A stretch of DNA of 64,000 nt from Peromyscus leucopus (GCF_004664715.2 NC_051064.1:111180240-111244239), one strand, 5' to 3'. Positions 22,236 through 33,806 are shown, counted from the stretch's first letter. The notes: generated from the letters alone by a model not told the origin. Translations and numbers: made by a program.

Positions 22236-22499
22236 CAAATAATTCACTCTCACCGAGTTGTAATAAAAGAAAGGATGGTTCATGGACACTTGATTCTCAC
22301 ACATATATTGTTAAAGGCCATCACAAGGCCACTATCTACTTTTCATATAAACGTTCCACGATTTAAACCACATATGGTAGCACAGACTGTAAGTTCTGGC
22401 TTCCCAGGAGGCTAAAGTGGACGGATTGCTGAAGTCTACAGGTTAGAAACCACCATGAGAATAATGTGACACTGCATCCAGAAAAACTTCAGGAAGCTT

Positions 22500-22715
22500 T
22501 GTGGCCAAGGATATAGCTCAGTTAGTAGAGTGCTTGCCTAGAATGCAAAGGACCTGGGTTTAACCCCCCAGCACTGCATAAATCCGGTATAGTGGTGCAT
22601 CCCCATTATTCCATCATCCAGTAGATGCATGCAACAGGGTCAGAGGTTCAAGACCATCCTTGAATTTGAGGCCAGCCTGGGCTGCATGAGACCCTGTCTC
22701 AAAAAATATTTTTTT
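22500..22715 (+). mobile_element. B4-type SINE (ID head plus B1 tail)
   Basis: The ID-like head (ggatatagctcagttagtag, acctgggtttaaccc) is joined to B1-type sequence ending in gagaccctgtctcaaaaaat. Confidence 0.82.
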
Positions 22716-23284
22716 TCACTAAGTTGTAGAGATTCTGTATGCATCCAGGCCTTACAGAAATATGATCCACACTGAGTACAAACATGACCTCCCACACACA
22801 CCCCCAAGTAACACGGCCCACAAGGCAGGAACGTGGGAACAGGGGGATGACAGCAGCTGGGGGGTCAGACTTGCCAGGAGCCTTCTACAAAAATGGCAAG
22901 GCTCACCAGTGCCATGGTAATAAACGCATGGATTCTCCTGGCATCTTGAAAAGTAAAGCAAATCAATGATGGCTATGCACAAAGACTCATCAATAGTATC
23001 ATATATTTTAGTTATTTTAACTATCTAAGAACAGGATACCATTACTTCTAACATATAAGCTAGAAGCTTTCAATGGTAAAAATACCATTTTTAATTGAGT
23101 AATTTAAATTCTAAATTGTATTAATTTAAAAGTACAATTGCCAAAATGCAGCAGTGGGCTGAGGAAATGGCTTGTCTAGTATGTACAAAGTTCTAAGTTC
23201 ACTCCCCGGTATTTACAGTGGAGTAGGGTATGAGAAATGGGTAGATATGAGTCAAAGGGTACAGACTTTCTTCTTTTTCTTTCT
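22716..23284. other. Intron 3 segment, mostly unassigned
   Basis: No exon or clear repeat, apart from an ID-like scrap near 23155-23215. It is AT-rich. Confidence 0.4.
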
Positions 23285-23598
23285 CCCCTAGACAGGGTCT
23301 CGCTATGTAGATCTGACTGTCCTGGAACTCACTAGGTAGACCAGGCTGCCTGGAACTCACAGACATCCAGCTGCCGCAGCCTCCCAAGTGTTGGGATTAC
23401 AGGCACAAACCAGCATACCCAACTGAAAATGTGTGTTTGTTTTGTTGTTGTTTTGAGACAGGGTCTCGCTATGTATCTCTGGCTGTCCCGGAACTCACTC
23501 TGTAGACCAGGCTGGCCTTGAACTCACAGAGATCCTCCTGCCTCTGTCTCCTGAGTGCTGGGATTAAAGGCTGTGCACCACCATGGACAGCTAAGAAT
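23285..23598 (-). mobile_element. Two tandem minus-strand B1 SINEs
   Basis: First copy at about 23288-23425 (agacagggtctcgctatgta ... tgttgggattacaggcacaa), second at about 23440-23595 with a (TTG)n tail (gagtgctgggattaaaggct). Confidence 0.9.
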
Positions 23599-23834
23599 TG
23601 TTTTTTAAGTGATTGTTTTAAGTGCTATGAAGAAGCTTTTACCAACTGAGCCATATTGCCAACTCCCAAAAACAGCATTGTAATTTGCCTCCTATTTTGA
23701 TAATACCATAATGGCGAGAACACTGAGCCAGCACACAGAGGTAACCTCCGAGTTCTGTCCTGAGGGTTAATGTTCACTTATGAATTTGCTGCTAGATTTT
23801 TATGAGCATAATTTAGAGCACTCTGCTTACATAC

Positions 23835-23906
23835 CGTACACATAGCCAATGCATGCCTGCTCCACAGTGGAATAAGGGATCTGGGCATCTGCCAATGCCT
23901 TCTGGC
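23835..23906 (-). CDS. Scp2: Scp2 coding exon 3
   Basis: A 72-bp exon encodes [23 protein letters not shown], flanked by two split Gly codons (both introns phase 1), about residues 43-67 of SCPx. The acceptor is ttttcacag and the donor is gtatgt. The block lies in the first alpha/beta unit of the thiolase amino-terminal domain, ahead of the catalytic loop of exon 4. Substitutions against what I recall for mouse (Thr for Ala in YSxVEQ, Ile for Val in ACxGY) are conservative. Confidence 0.96.
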
Positions 23907-24003
23907 CTGTGAAAACAAGACAAGTTCATCAAGAAAGCACCGGACAACGTGGCTCCCGGTAAGGCACATTCAGAGCAGCGTTTCTTCAGACACCAGTTAC
24001 TTC

Positions 24004-24031
24004 TTCGTCGTCGTTGTCGTCGTCGTCGGTC
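24004..24031. repeat. (CGT)n-type trinucleotide tract
   Basis: Short cgtcgt run within intron 2/3 border sequence. It is CpG-rich, unusual for an intron outside a promoter. Confidence 0.8.
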
Positions 24032-24164
24032 CGGTTCGAATGACAAAGTCACCACCGAATCCTCCCAGAGCCCCCTCCCCTTCTTCCCCTGCACCACTTT
24101 TCCATATCTTCTTTCTGATGCTTTCTCTCCTAACTGCACCCCAAAATAAATACACTAAATTCCA

Positions 24165-24300
24165 AGAGTCTCTCTCTGCATGCAGCCCAGGCGGGCCTGT
24201 AACTTACTGTGTAGCCGAAGCTGACCTTGAATTGCTAATCCTCCTGCCTCCACCTCCCAGTGCTGGGGTCACAGGTGGAGACCACCGTGCCCCTTTTCTG
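24165..24300 (-). mobile_element. Diverged B1-type SINE
   Basis: Minus-strand copy (gcatgcagcccaggcgggcc ... ccagtgctggggtcacaggt). Confidence 0.7.
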
Positions 24301-24329
24301 TGGTATGGGGGTGGTGAGGTCAGAGCACA

Positions 24330-24660
24330 ATGGGTTAAACAAGCGCCCTAGCAACCGAGCTCCTCCTAGTGCAGAACCAACTCTATACGACCATGTTGGC
24401 GGAGGTGGGTCGCTAGGGCGGGCTCTGAGCTTTCAAAAGCCCAGTTCGCCTTCTCCCTGCCTGCTGCCTGCGGACCAGGACATAAGCTCTCCGCGGCCAC
24501 TCCAGCGCCTGCCTGTCTACTGCCATGCTCCCCACTATGATGGCGATGGACTCACCCTCTAACACTGTAAGCAAGGCCCCAGTTAAAGGTCTTCTTTTAT
24601 AAATCGCCTTGGTCATGGTGTCTCTTCATAGCAAGAGAACAGTGACCGAGACAATGAACC
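24330..24660 (+). repeat. Rodent medium-reiteration repeat
   Basis: The end block ggtcatggtgtctcttcata and the preceding 'ctgccatgctccccactatg' match the family seen at 46725-47280, here lacking its 5' part. Confidence 0.65.
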
Positions 24661-24689
24661 CTGCTTTCCTCTCCCCAGCGCCTCTGCCA

Positions 24690-25085
24690 TCTGTCCCAGT
24701 TACACTCTGTTGTCCAGACAAAACATTCTGACCAAAAGCAACTTAGGGAAGGACGGGGTTTATTTAGCTTGCACCTCACTTCACAGTCTATCACTGAGGG
24801 AAATCAGGGCAGGAACTCAAAGGCAGGAACCATGGAGGACCACTGCTGGCTGGCTCCCTTTCTGTCTTGTTCACAAGCTCATGCTTAGCCAACTTGATTA
24901 CACAAACCAGGACTACTTGCCCAAGGAGTAGTGTCACCCATAGTGGGCTGGGCCTTCCTACATCCATGAACCGTCAATCCCCCACAGACATGCCCACAGG
25001 CCAATCTGACCTGGGCAATCCCTCAATTGAGACTCCTTTTTCAGGTGACTCTAGGCTGTGTCAAGTTGACAATTAAAGTTAAGTA
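24690..25085 (+). repeat. Rodent medium-reiteration repeat
   Basis: Landmarks: 'tgaccaaaagcaacttaggg', 'ggcaggaactcaaaggcagg', 'gtgtcaagttgacaattaaa'. Same family as 45634-46375 and 58810-59330. Confidence 0.7.
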
Positions 25086-25331
25086 GGACACCATCCCAGC
25101 ACACAGCTTAGTAACACATGAAAGTATACAATGGTGTCTGCTTTAGCTATTTAGCTGCTAAACATGCCCATATGTCTTTTCCTTCCCTTTCCACTGCACC
25201 CCAGGACAAGCTCCATGGGAGTTCTTCCCCACGACGGTGGTTCTTTTTGTGCCTGCAAGGCTGCTCTATTCATGGAATAAGCACAAACCACACAATAAGC
25301 TATTCAATGTTCAAAAATACTTTTCTATTAC

Positions 25332-25389
25332 CTGCTTCCTTTGCCATATCAGGATAATCCCTTGAATTTTGACCTCCAGGCTTCGCGAA
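25332..25389 (-). CDS. Scp2: Scp2 coding exon 2
   Basis: A 58-bp exon encodes FAKPGGQNSRDYPDMAKEA plus the first base of a Gly codon, residues 24-42 of SCPx. It follows exon 1 in phase 0 and ends in phase 1. The acceptor is tattctag and the donor is gtaata, a slightly weak but acceptable site. The SRDYPDMAKEA block is distinctive for SCPx and places the exon just after the GVGMTK strand of exon 1. Confidence 0.96.
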
Positions 25390-25539
25390 CTAGAATACAG
25401 AAGAGGATGATAAATAGAAACAGGTATAGAGGGTTTTGTTTTGTTTTGTTTCACAAGAGTATCACAGAAATTCATTCAGTTATTCATCCAACAAAAACAC
25501 TGTACTGGACTAAGGATATGTCCAAGTGGGTAGAGCAAT

Positions 25540-26045
25540 GAGGCATGGTGGCCAAGGCCTGTAATCCCTTGCAGGAAGCTTGCTACACACCAAGTTCCGG
25601 GGCAGCCTGGGATTTATGACACACACCATCCCAAAAGAGTGGTTCCAGGGCTGAGACTGCAGCTCAATTGGTACAATGTATGCTTTCTTGGCATGCATAA
25701 AGCTCTGGGTTTGATCACCAGCACTGCACAGACCACATGTACAGGCTCCCACGTGCAATCCTAGCACTCGGGAAGTGGAGGGAAGGGGATTGAGCATGGG
25801 AGGGTCATCTACGGTTACATCTATTGTTACAAAGGGAGGTGGAGGCCAACCTGGACTACATGAGATCCTGTCTCAAAGTAAATTTAAAAAAATCAGTAAT
25901 TCTAGCTAGGTGTGGTAGCTCACACCTTCAGCCCCAGCACTCAGGAGCAGAAGCAGGCAGATCTGAGTTCAAGGCCAGCCTGATCTACACAATCAGTTAC
26001 AGGACAGTCAGAGGCATGTAGAGAGACCCTGTCTCAAAAACCAGA
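25540..26045 (+). mobile_element. B4-type SINE and B1 SINE
   Basis: A B4-like composite covers about 25540-25870, including the ID-like piece gctgagactgcagctcaatt. A B1 follows at about 25905-26040 (gctaggtgtggtagctcaca). Confidence 0.75.
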
Positions 26046-26640
26046 CAAAATGGTAGTTCTGTAAATTATACATCTCTTCCAAATTTGATACTATATAATT
26101 TCCCAACCTTACCACTCACCTCATCAATAATATTTATTTGTCCAGCAAACACAGGATTCCTAATTTTCTCCTAGGAACTTGAGTTTTATCATTGATAATA
26201 ACTACAACTAGATGATCGTTTCCTTTTATTTACCAGTTTTTAAGAAAACTAGGAAAATGAATAGGTTCACTAATATCCTACAAAGATTTGCTTTTAAGGT
26301 ATAAATGGATTATTTGGACACAATGTAATGGCTTTAATTCAATTAAAACCATTATCATGTTTAAAGGTCAAATGGTTGGACTGGGTTAGCGGCTTGCCTT
26401 GAGTGAGGATGTGAGGGCATACTTAAAAAGCCCCAATGTGGCCACCTACTTATGACTCCAGCCCTAGGGTTAGCAGAGACAGACAGGTCACAGGAGCTCA
26501 CTGGGAGTCAGAGACAAGGGAGAATCCATCACAACAGAACAAGGTAGACAGAGCCTGAGGAATGGGACCTGAGGCTGTCCTTCAGTCTCTTACACACGCA
26601 CACACACACAAAGTTCAAACTGTCCTAGCTTTGGTCACTG
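26046..26640. other. Intron 1 segment, mostly unassigned
   Basis: AT-rich, with a degraded B2-like piece at about 26380-26620 (ctgggttagcggcttgcctt) ending in a short (CA)n run. No exon seen. Confidence 0.45.
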
Positions 26641-26834
26641 AGAGCTTTGTCAAGTTGGCACCTGAATCTTGACATAACCCAAGGGGGCCCTGATTTCCTC
26701 ACAATTAATATGACAAAATTCTCCAAACTTATCTTGATCATCTCTTACCTCACCTAGATTTTGCAATTTCTCCAACCAACATGTTCTCGTAATAGAATAA
26801 GATTTCAGGGGTTGGGGGCCTAGGAGCCTGGAAG

Positions 26835-27060
26835 TACATAACTCAATTGGCAGAGTATCTAACATGCATGAAGCCCTGGGTTCCACCTCCAGGACCACAC
26901 AACCAGGACAGGACACTCACATCTGTAATCTGGATATTCAAGAGGTAGAGGCAGGAAGGTTAGAAGTTCAAAGTCATCCTCAGCTACATAGTGAGTTTGA
27001 GGCCGGAATGGGATAAATAAGACACTTTCTCTGGAAACAATAAAAGCTATTTCAGAACCC
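26835..27060 (+). mobile_element. B4-type SINE
   Basis: ID-like head (gtacataactcaattggcag) followed by B1-type sequence (ggtagaggcaggaaggttag). Confidence 0.72.
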
Positions 27061-27189
27061 CAGAGGACCACAGATTTGGCTACTTTTCTAGGTCTCTTCA
27101 AGTGACAGAGCTAGAAGTATATATAAAAGGTGAAAGATCTCATAAACTCACATTAACACCTCCCACTCAACGTTAGTATTTCAGTGTGT

Positions 27190-27310
27190 TTTATCTGTGG
27201 GTTGGTTGGTTGGTTGGTTTGTTGAGGTTGTTTTTTTGAGAGAGGGTCTCATATGTTAGTTCAGGCTCGTAGCTTCAAACTCGCTATCTTTGAAGGTTAG
27301 GATCTTGTCT
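27190..27310 (-). mobile_element. Degraded B1-type SINE with (GGTT)n
   Basis: A short (ggtt)n tract at about 27198-27220 and a minus-strand B1 remnant (gagagagggtctcatatgtt). Confidence 0.6.
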
Positions 27311-27404
27311 CCGTGCTACAGCATTTTCCTGGCATGCTCAAGGCACTGGGCTGGATACCCTGTACCAATAACTAATTTAAAAATTAACAAAGAGTTTGGA
27401 CAGG

Positions 27405-27529
27405 GCTGGCAAGATGATTCAGCAGGTAAAGGGACTTGTCACACGAGGCTGGTGACCTGGGTTTCCCATAGCCCACAAAAAGATGCAAGGACAAAATCAG
27501 CTCCATAAAACTGTCATCTGAGTGTTCTT

Positions 27530-27579
<50 letters not shown>

Positions 27580-27590
27580 TTTGTAAGTTT
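27405..27590 (+). mobile_element. B2-type SINE ending in (CA)n
   Basis: Head gggctggcaagatgattcag; about 18 CA units at 27542-27577. Confidence 0.8.
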
Positions 27591-27889
27591 AAAGGATGCT
27601 TTCTGAGCATGAGTAGAGCTTATCATCTACTAAGCTTCACTGGAAGACAATGTCGTAGCAAGTTGACTTTTCCCTGGAATTGTTTCAAATATTTCCCCCA
27701 ACCCATGACAGGAAGGCAGTGTAATTTTGGGTGTGTTTTCTAAGAACAAAGCTAGGAGGCACCGTGTCACATCGAGAATTTTTGTGGTAGTTGGGTTTGG
27801 TTTGGTTTTGAGATCATTCTGCTACCACCTGCAGAGCGCTAGAGTTACAGGAGTGTGCCACCAAACTGGCTTCGATCCGCTTTTAGTTT

Positions 27890-28070
27890 TTTTTTGTTGT
27901 TGTTGTTGGGGGTTTTGCGGGGAGAGGGTTGTTTGTTTGTTTATTTTTGGGGGGGTTTGAGACAGGGTTTCTCTATGTAGTTTTGGTGCCTGTTCACAGA
28001 TATCTGCTTGGCTCTGCCTCCCAAGTGCTGGGATTAAAGGCTCGCACCACCACCACCCAGCCTTCTACCC
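27890..28070 (-). mobile_element. B1 SINE with (TTG)n
   Basis: Minus-strand B1 (tttgagacagggtttctcta ... gtgctgggattaaaggctcg) with a central deletion. Confidence 0.85.
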
Positions 28071-28279
28071 GCTTTTAATCTTCTAAATATTTTCTGGCAT
28101 CTCTGCTTATAATTTCTGCTCCAATGCACATTGTTACTTATTGATTTAATGAGATTTGGGGGAAGGGGGAACCAAGAGATAAGTTCGTGCTTTCAATCTT
28201 CCATGCTTAACTAAAAATTCCAAATTATCTTTTTTCTTTTTTGTTTGTTTATGTGGGTTTTTAAAAATCTACCTTCAGT

Positions 28280-28307
28280 TTGTTAGTGTGTAAGCGTGTG
28301 TGTGTGT

Positions 28308-28361
<54 letters not shown>

Positions 28362-28715
28362 GGTCCACTTGCTCTGCAGTAGTACATGGGGAGGTCAGAG
28401 AACTTAGAACTCTCCTAGCAGTGCATGAGGACCAGAGATCAAACTCGGTGTGAAGGCTGATGGAATGGACTTTTACCCACCGATCATCTAGCGAGGCCTT
28501 GGTCTTTGTTTAAGATAAGGTCTTGTGTAACCCAGGCTGGCTCTGAACTTGCTATGTAAAGTCGAAGATGACCTTGAACTTCTGATTCTGCTCCACCACC
28601 CACCCAGTGCTGGAACTTTGGTGTACACGTCTGGTTTACCCAAGAGTGGAGGAATCATGTCTTCACGCATGCTTGGCAAGTACTCTACCAAGTGAGTTCG
28701 ATCTCCAGCCCAGTC
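28280..28715 (-). mobile_element. B3 with (TG)n followed by B1/B4 sequence
   Basis: (TG)n tract at about 28295-28360, B3 signature ggggaggtcagagaacttag, then a minus-strand B1/ID-type composite (cttgtgtaacccaggctggc ... gagttcgatctccagccc). Confidence 0.75.
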
Positions 28716-28814
28716 TTGCTTTTTCCCTCATCTTTGCTCACATATAACACATAGCACCCATACTGAATAAATGCTTAATGAAGAAACCATTTTTATTCCT
28801 TTCCTTTTCCCTAA

Positions 28815-29010
28815 GGAATTTGTTGTTGTTGTTGTTGTTGTTTTGTTTTGTTTTTTGTTTTTTGAGACAGGATTTCTCTGTGTAAGAGAGCCCTGGCTAT
28901 CCTGGAACTTGCTTTGTAGACCAGGTTGGCCTCGAACTCACAGAGATCCGCCTGCTTCTGCCTCCCAAGTGCTAGGATTAAAGGCGTGTGCCACCATGCC
29001 CAGCTCTCCC
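28815..29010 (-). mobile_element. B1 SINE with (TTG)n tail
   Basis: Minus-strand B1, ttttgagacaggatttctct through gtgctaggattaaaggcgtg. Confidence 0.92.
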
Positions 29011-29454
29011 TAAGGAATGAATATTAATGCCTCTTTCACCTCTACCTCCCAAATGGAAAAAAAAAAAAAAGCATACCTTATTTGTTTCTTATAAAAAATG
29101 TGCTTTTTCTATACAGTCCATATAAACAGACATTAGACAACCAATGGAAGACTGTTTAAAATGGAGCATACTGGGGGGGGTAGGGGACGATGACACACGA
29201 CACCTGCAGTCCCAGGGCTGGGGAAGTTTAAAGCCAGCCAGGTCTATATAATAAGATACTGTCTTTTTTTTTTTTTTTTTTAAAGCTAGAAAACACTTTT
29301 GAAAGTTTTACTATCCACCTGTATCAAAAGCTCCCCCTCTAAAAAACAGTGGGATGCTCTCTAAGCTTTACAAGGTATTAGTCAACTTTTCTATTTACAT
29401 GTTTTGAATTAATTGCATGCTCTCAGCCTGATACTAAGATAATATAAAACTTGC

Positions 29455-29615
29455 CAGGAATGGTGGTGAACGACTTTAACTCCAGCACACTCAGGAGGCA
29501 GAGGCAGGATGATCTCTGAGTCTGAGGCCAGCCTAGTCTACAGAGCAAGTTCCAGGACAGTCAAAGCTACACAGAGAAACCCTATCTTGAAAATAATAAC
29601 AATAATAATAATATA
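29455..29615 (+). mobile_element. B1 SINE
   Basis: Plus-strand B1 (gccaggaatggtggtgaacg) with an (AAT)n tail. Confidence 0.88.
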
Positions 29616-30550
29616 AAATTTAAGGCTGTTTTTTTCACAGAAAAAAATTCTCTCAAGTAACTCTTTCACAAAGCATATCCATCTAATATTGATCAGCAGG
29701 GATTATCATTGTGGGGGATACAGTAGTGAATAATCGTGGTACCCACCCTGTAGTAATACATTAGGAGACTACAGACATCTAAACAAAATTTTTCAGTGCA
29801 TCAAAGTAAATTAGAGCTAAGCTCAAGGCTCTGTGAGAAAGCCAAGATAATCAAGGGTTTACTAGAAGATAAGATCTGTCCCTTTAAGAGCACAAAGAAG
29901 TTAACCAGGGGATGCCAGCTGATGTAAGTAGTGCCCCTAGATGCAAAGCAGCAGAAAGTTAAGTCAGAAGCTACAGGTAACTTGGCATTACTAGGGCACG
30001 GAGGGGAGTCGGGGTATTGAGAAAGGTGGCTATGGGAACTTCTGGTCGCCTTAGTGCCAGAGAAACAGCAATATGGTCCGAAGATGGAGGGAACTGCACC
30101 TGCATTAGGAGCCAAGCGTCACTTGTTTCTACCCACATCTGCACCTGCTGCTATCTGAGAAGGGCACTAATAGCCACTACAGAGCTGGTGGCATTCACAA
30201 TCTCCTCTTCTGTCACACAGCCCTGGCCTCCGTCCAAGCTCCAAATGTTTTTCTGTCGTTTTGGTTTGCTTTCTTTGGTGAAAACAAGGTCTTGCTACAT
30301 AATCCTCTATGACCTCGAACTCCTGGTCCTGGCTGCACCTCCGAAGGCTCACACTACAGACAGATGCGAGCCGGCCGGCCTACCTCGGGATTTAGAATAT
30401 AAGGAAATATGAGGTCTGGGTTATCTTTGGGGGCGCCTTCACGGGCTCAGCAGAGAGAAAAGGGAAACAGGAAGGTGAAGAAAACAATAGCTGAGGGAAC
30501 AAACCCGAGACACGGCGACCCCAGGAGGGGCACCACACACCCATGAGTGG
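29616..30550. other. Intron 1, 5' part; no exon recognised
   Basis: Mostly single-copy in appearance, with one B1-like piece near 30270-30390 (aacaaggtcttgctacataa). Frames at 29801-30115 and 30017-30412 have no exon-like context and no recognisable product. Confidence 0.45.
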
Positions 30551-30559
30551 CCTCTCTGC

Positions 30560-31000
30560 AGCCCATGCGACTCTAGGAGGGAATGGGACGGCAGTGCAGA
30601 CGGCGACCGTGCCCTGATCACGCTTCCCTGTCACCTCGGGGCTGCGGGGCATCACAGGGGCAGATGTCCCGCACCGCGCCCCACAGCTCAGTTTACCTTG
30701 GTCATGCCCACGCCGACCACGAACACCCGGCGCAGGCGCGGAGACGTCAACGTAGCGGAAGGCATAGCTCCAGAAGCGGACCCAAAGGAAAGCGCAAGGG
30801 GAACGGTCGCCCACAGACTGCAGCCGATGCGGAGCAGGAGCGCTTTGAGGCCGCGGTACCCAGCCCTGGGCGTCGGGGGCGGGGCCGCGGCGTCGGGGGC
30901 GGAGCCGGGTTATGGGGACCAGAGGGAGGAGGCAGCACAGAGCGTCTGCGCGTGCGCGGCGGTCCTAGTGGCCCGTCGTTCATAGGGCCTTTTGGGTGTC
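30560..31000. promoter_or_regulatory. CpG-rich Scp2 (SCPx) promoter region
   Basis: GC content and CpG frequency rise sharply here, against an AT-rich background on both sides. GC-box motifs (gggggcggggcc, gggggcggagcc) lie at about 30868-30915, upstream of the minus-strand start codon at 30765. No TATA box is evident, as expected of a housekeeping promoter. Whether it also fires on the plus strand cannot be seen from sequence. Confidence 0.8.
30697..30765 (-). CDS. Scp2: Scp2 coding exon 1 (SCPx start)
   Basis: Coding part of exon 1: 69 bp from the ATG at 30765 to donor gtaaac at 30695-30696, encoding MPSATLTSPRLRRVFVVGVG plus MTK. The start is chosen because MPS...SPRLRRVFVVGVGMTK matches the rodent SCPx amino terminus as I know it and exactly 23 codons precede the phase-0 junction. 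The VFVVGVGMTK strand is the first beta strand of the thiolase fold. A longer minus-strand frame across this exon (30392-30814) is in a different register and is not the gene. The exon lies inside the CpG-rich promoter block. Confidence 0.96.
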
Positions 31001-31317
31001 TGATCTAGACCTAGGCGAAGTTTCTCCGGCAGGAGGAAGAAAGTCCTATAACCTGGCATCTGCACCACTCAGTGTTTGTTGCTGTGCCTCCGCCCTTTAC
31101 AGTGAGAGCGGGAAGGCCTGGAATGGAAGGGCCGGCCACAGGGGAAACTCAGAAGCCTGAGGATTCTTTGGAGTGTCAGAAACGTTCTGACTCTGTTAGA
31201 GAGGACAGTTTCAACAATCGGTGTGTGAGCTACAACGCGAGGTACACGAATAAAGTCAGAATTCTACATGTGGATAACGTGTTTTTTTTAAAAAAAAAAA
31301 AATTAAGTCAGAGCCCG

Positions 31318-31470
31318 GTTTAGTGGCGCATGCCTTTAATCCCCCCTCCCCCCACTTTGGGAGGCAGAGGCAGGCAGATCTCTAATGAGTTCAATCCATC
31401 CTGGTCTACAGAGCAAGTTCCAGGACACCTAGGGTTACACAGAGAAACTCTGTCTAAAAGCAAAAAAACA
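31318..31470 (+). mobile_element. B1 SINE
   Basis: Plus-strand B1 (ccggtttagtggcgcatgcc) with a C-rich interruption, 3' end gagaaactctgtctaaaagc. Confidence 0.85.
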
Positions 31471-31915
31471 AATGACATGGCAGTGAGCTCCCGTAATCCA
31501 CTCAGGAAGCAGAAGCAGGTGGGTGTCTGAATTTTTGAAAAGCCTCCCAGACATTAGCCCAACTGACCCCATGTTAGAGGTGCCATTCTGACCTTAAAAC
31601 CCAGCACATAGGACTCAGCATCTGCCAAAAAGGGTAAAAAGACCTAATCCATCAAAGACCTGGCCCCAGTTCCAGGATCCAGGAAAGCCCCTAAAAGTGC
31701 TCACCTTGCCTTTTGGCTTCTGTAGCTCTGCTTCTTGCTAAATTGTTCTTGCTAACTGAAGTGTATCAACCAGGATTCTGTTTTTATGCATAAAAGACAA
31801 AGAACTGTGAGGATCAGGGCTGCATGATTTGGACAAATTCCCTGTGTATTAGCCTCAGGCCAGTAATACTATCTATTCGGTTTTAGAATTGTCCGTGTGT
31901 TGTTTTCTGATACAC
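31471..31915. other. Spacer segment, unassigned
   Basis: Contains blocks that look LTR-like (tgcataaaagacaaagaact) but without clear borders; possibly an old LTR fragment. No gene seen. Confidence 0.35.
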
Positions 31916-31919
31916 CTTG

Positions 31920-32009
31920 AAACAAATTCAAGTCCAGTCTGGTCTACAGGAAGTTCCAAGCTACAAAGTGAGACCCTGTCCAAAAAAAAAAAAAAAAAAA
32001 AAAACTAAC

Positions 32010-32085
<76 letters not shown>
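31920..32085 (+). repeat. B1 3' fragment followed by (TA)n(CA)n microsatellite
   Basis: A B1 end (gagaccctgtccaaaaaa) leads into about 12 TA units (32008-32033) and about 25 CA units (to 32083). Confidence 0.92.
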
Positions 32086-32094
32086 GGTTTTGGT

Positions 32095-32265
32095 TGGTGG
32101 TTGGGTTTTTGTTTGTTTCTCCAAAAGGGGTTTCTCTGTATGGTATTAGCTCTCCTGGAACTCACTCTGTAGACCAGGCTGGCATCGAACTCACAGAGAT
32201 CCTCCTGCCTCTGCCTTCTGAGGGCTGGGGGATTAAAGGCATATGCCACCACACATTAACTATGT
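32095..32265 (-). mobile_element. B1 SINE
   Basis: Minus-strand B1 (ggggtttctctgtatggtat ... gattaaaggcatatgccacc). Confidence 0.88.
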
Positions 32266-32451
32266 ATATTTTTATAACAGCCATATCTCAGTCAATCATA
32301 AGCATTTCCCAATTGTTCAGAGCATATCCAAATAAGGCAACTGCTTGCCTGTCACTGTTTATGTACTTTCTTTCAATTGTTCTGTCTATAAATATTGCTG
32401 AGTTCTCTGAGCCTCTTTTGATTATGAGTGATACCTTACTTATGAATCATT

Positions 32452-32635
32452 CCTTGTGTGGAGGTGCACACCTTTGATCCCAGCTCTTGAGAAGCAGAGG
32501 CACGTGGATTTCTGTGAGTTTGAGGCCAGCCTGGTCTATATAGTGAGTTCCAGAACAGCCAGAGCTATTGTAGAGAGACCCTATCTCAAAAAAAAAAAAG
32601 AAAAAAGAAAAGAAAAGAAAGAAAGAAAAGAAAAC
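32452..32635 (+). mobile_element. B1 SINE with (GAAAA)n tail
   Basis: Plus-strand B1 (ggaggtgcacacctttgatc) ending in A/G-rich simple sequence. Confidence 0.88.
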
Positions 32636-32869
32636 ACTGTTTGAATGAACTGGTCTGGTGTTCTTTTCAGCCTGTGGGCTGTTCTTGAAGAGTCTGTATT
32701 TGTCAGCCTACTCACATTTATTTGTAACTCCAAAATCAACACTTCAAGGAATAAATACTTCAAGTTTCTCAGAGCCATACTCTCAGGTGAGGTGGGACTA
32801 GGGCATAATCTACCTCTACCCTCTTCATCCAGCTCTCACACTGCAAACAGGTGTTTGACGTGGTCTTAC

Positions 32870-33435
32870 TCGGCCCCCGTTGTTTGCATTTTTGCCTTCC
32901 TGTGCTTTGGTTGGCCGTTTCGCCGTCCCTCGGGGGGCCCACCCACACATAGTGCTGCCGTTCGTGCTGGTGTTCCCAGATACGCAAAGGCTTGGAGACA
33001 AACCTTCTGAAGAACAGATTTATATGTTAGACAAAGTCGCTTCAGGCGTGAGTTATAGTGCTATTGGCCTTGTTTCAGTGTTTTAAAAAATCAGCCGGGC
33101 GGTGGTGGCGCGCGCCTTTAATCCCAGCACTCGGGAGGCAGAGCCAGGCGGATCTCTGTGAGTTCGAGGCCAGCTTGGGCTACCAAGTGAGTTCCAGGAA
33201 AGGCGCAAAGCTACACAGAGAAACCCTGTCTCAAAAAGCCAAAAAAAAAAATCAATGTTTTAAAAAATCAGCAAATAGTAATTATCTTATACCCAGAACA
33301 AGGAATATTTTGTGTTACTTGGTTGACAGAATTGTGACCTGACACTCTCAAGAAAGCTAATCCCGTGTTTCCTCTGGGAGCAGTGATTCATTAATCCAGT
33401 GTTCGAATTGACTTCCTATTATGCAACTGCCATGA
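32870..33435 (+). mobile_element. Tigger-type (Tc1/mariner superfamily) DNA transposon fragment, split by a B1
   Basis: Blocks 'gtgctggtgttcccagatac', 'ttcaggcgtgagttatagtg' and, after the B1, 'gagcagtgattcattaatcc' plus 'agtgttcg' correspond in order to the mammalian Tigger family as I remember it. A B1 at about 33092-33250 interrupts it with duplication of ttttaaaaaatcagc. The transposase frame is degraded. This is the oldest recognisable element in the spacer. Confidence 0.6.
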
Positions 33436-33806
33436 AAACCAGAACTGAAAGCCAATTGCCATGGTGCATGCCTGTCATTATAAGACTTACTTGAGAAGCT
33501 GAATCAAGACAGTAGCTTGAGCTCAAGACTTGAAATCAACCAATGTAACATAGAATACAGGATACACAGAGAGAGATAGAGACAGAGAGACAGAGAGATT
33601 TGGCTGTGTGGACTATGTGTGTTCATTTGTATAAAATTTCTGTGGTCCTTTCTAACCCTCAGGACCTGTGGTAAGAGCCTCTCATAGATCTCTGTAGCTA
33701 ACACTCTCTCTAGGACACCTCTTATGATTGTTTTTAGACTACTATAATTTAAGGGTGGGCATGTGGAGCTAGAGAGGAGGCTCAGTGGTTAAAAGCACAT
33801 GCTGCT

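Noticed and set aside
30392..30814. 140-codon minus-strand frame overlapping Scp2 exon 1
   Set aside because: It is in a different register from the SCPx start and ignores the exon 1 donor; it is a GC-rich chance frame.
30583..31008. 141-codon plus-strand frame in the CpG island (possible divergent gene)
   Set aside because: Composition is what a CpG island gives by chance; no known product and no splice structure. The divergent gene I expect here, Echdc2, starts at 62717.
31917..32477. 186-codon plus-strand frame near the Scp2 promoter
   Set aside because: It crosses poly-A, (TA)n(CA)n and a reverse B1; no coding signal.
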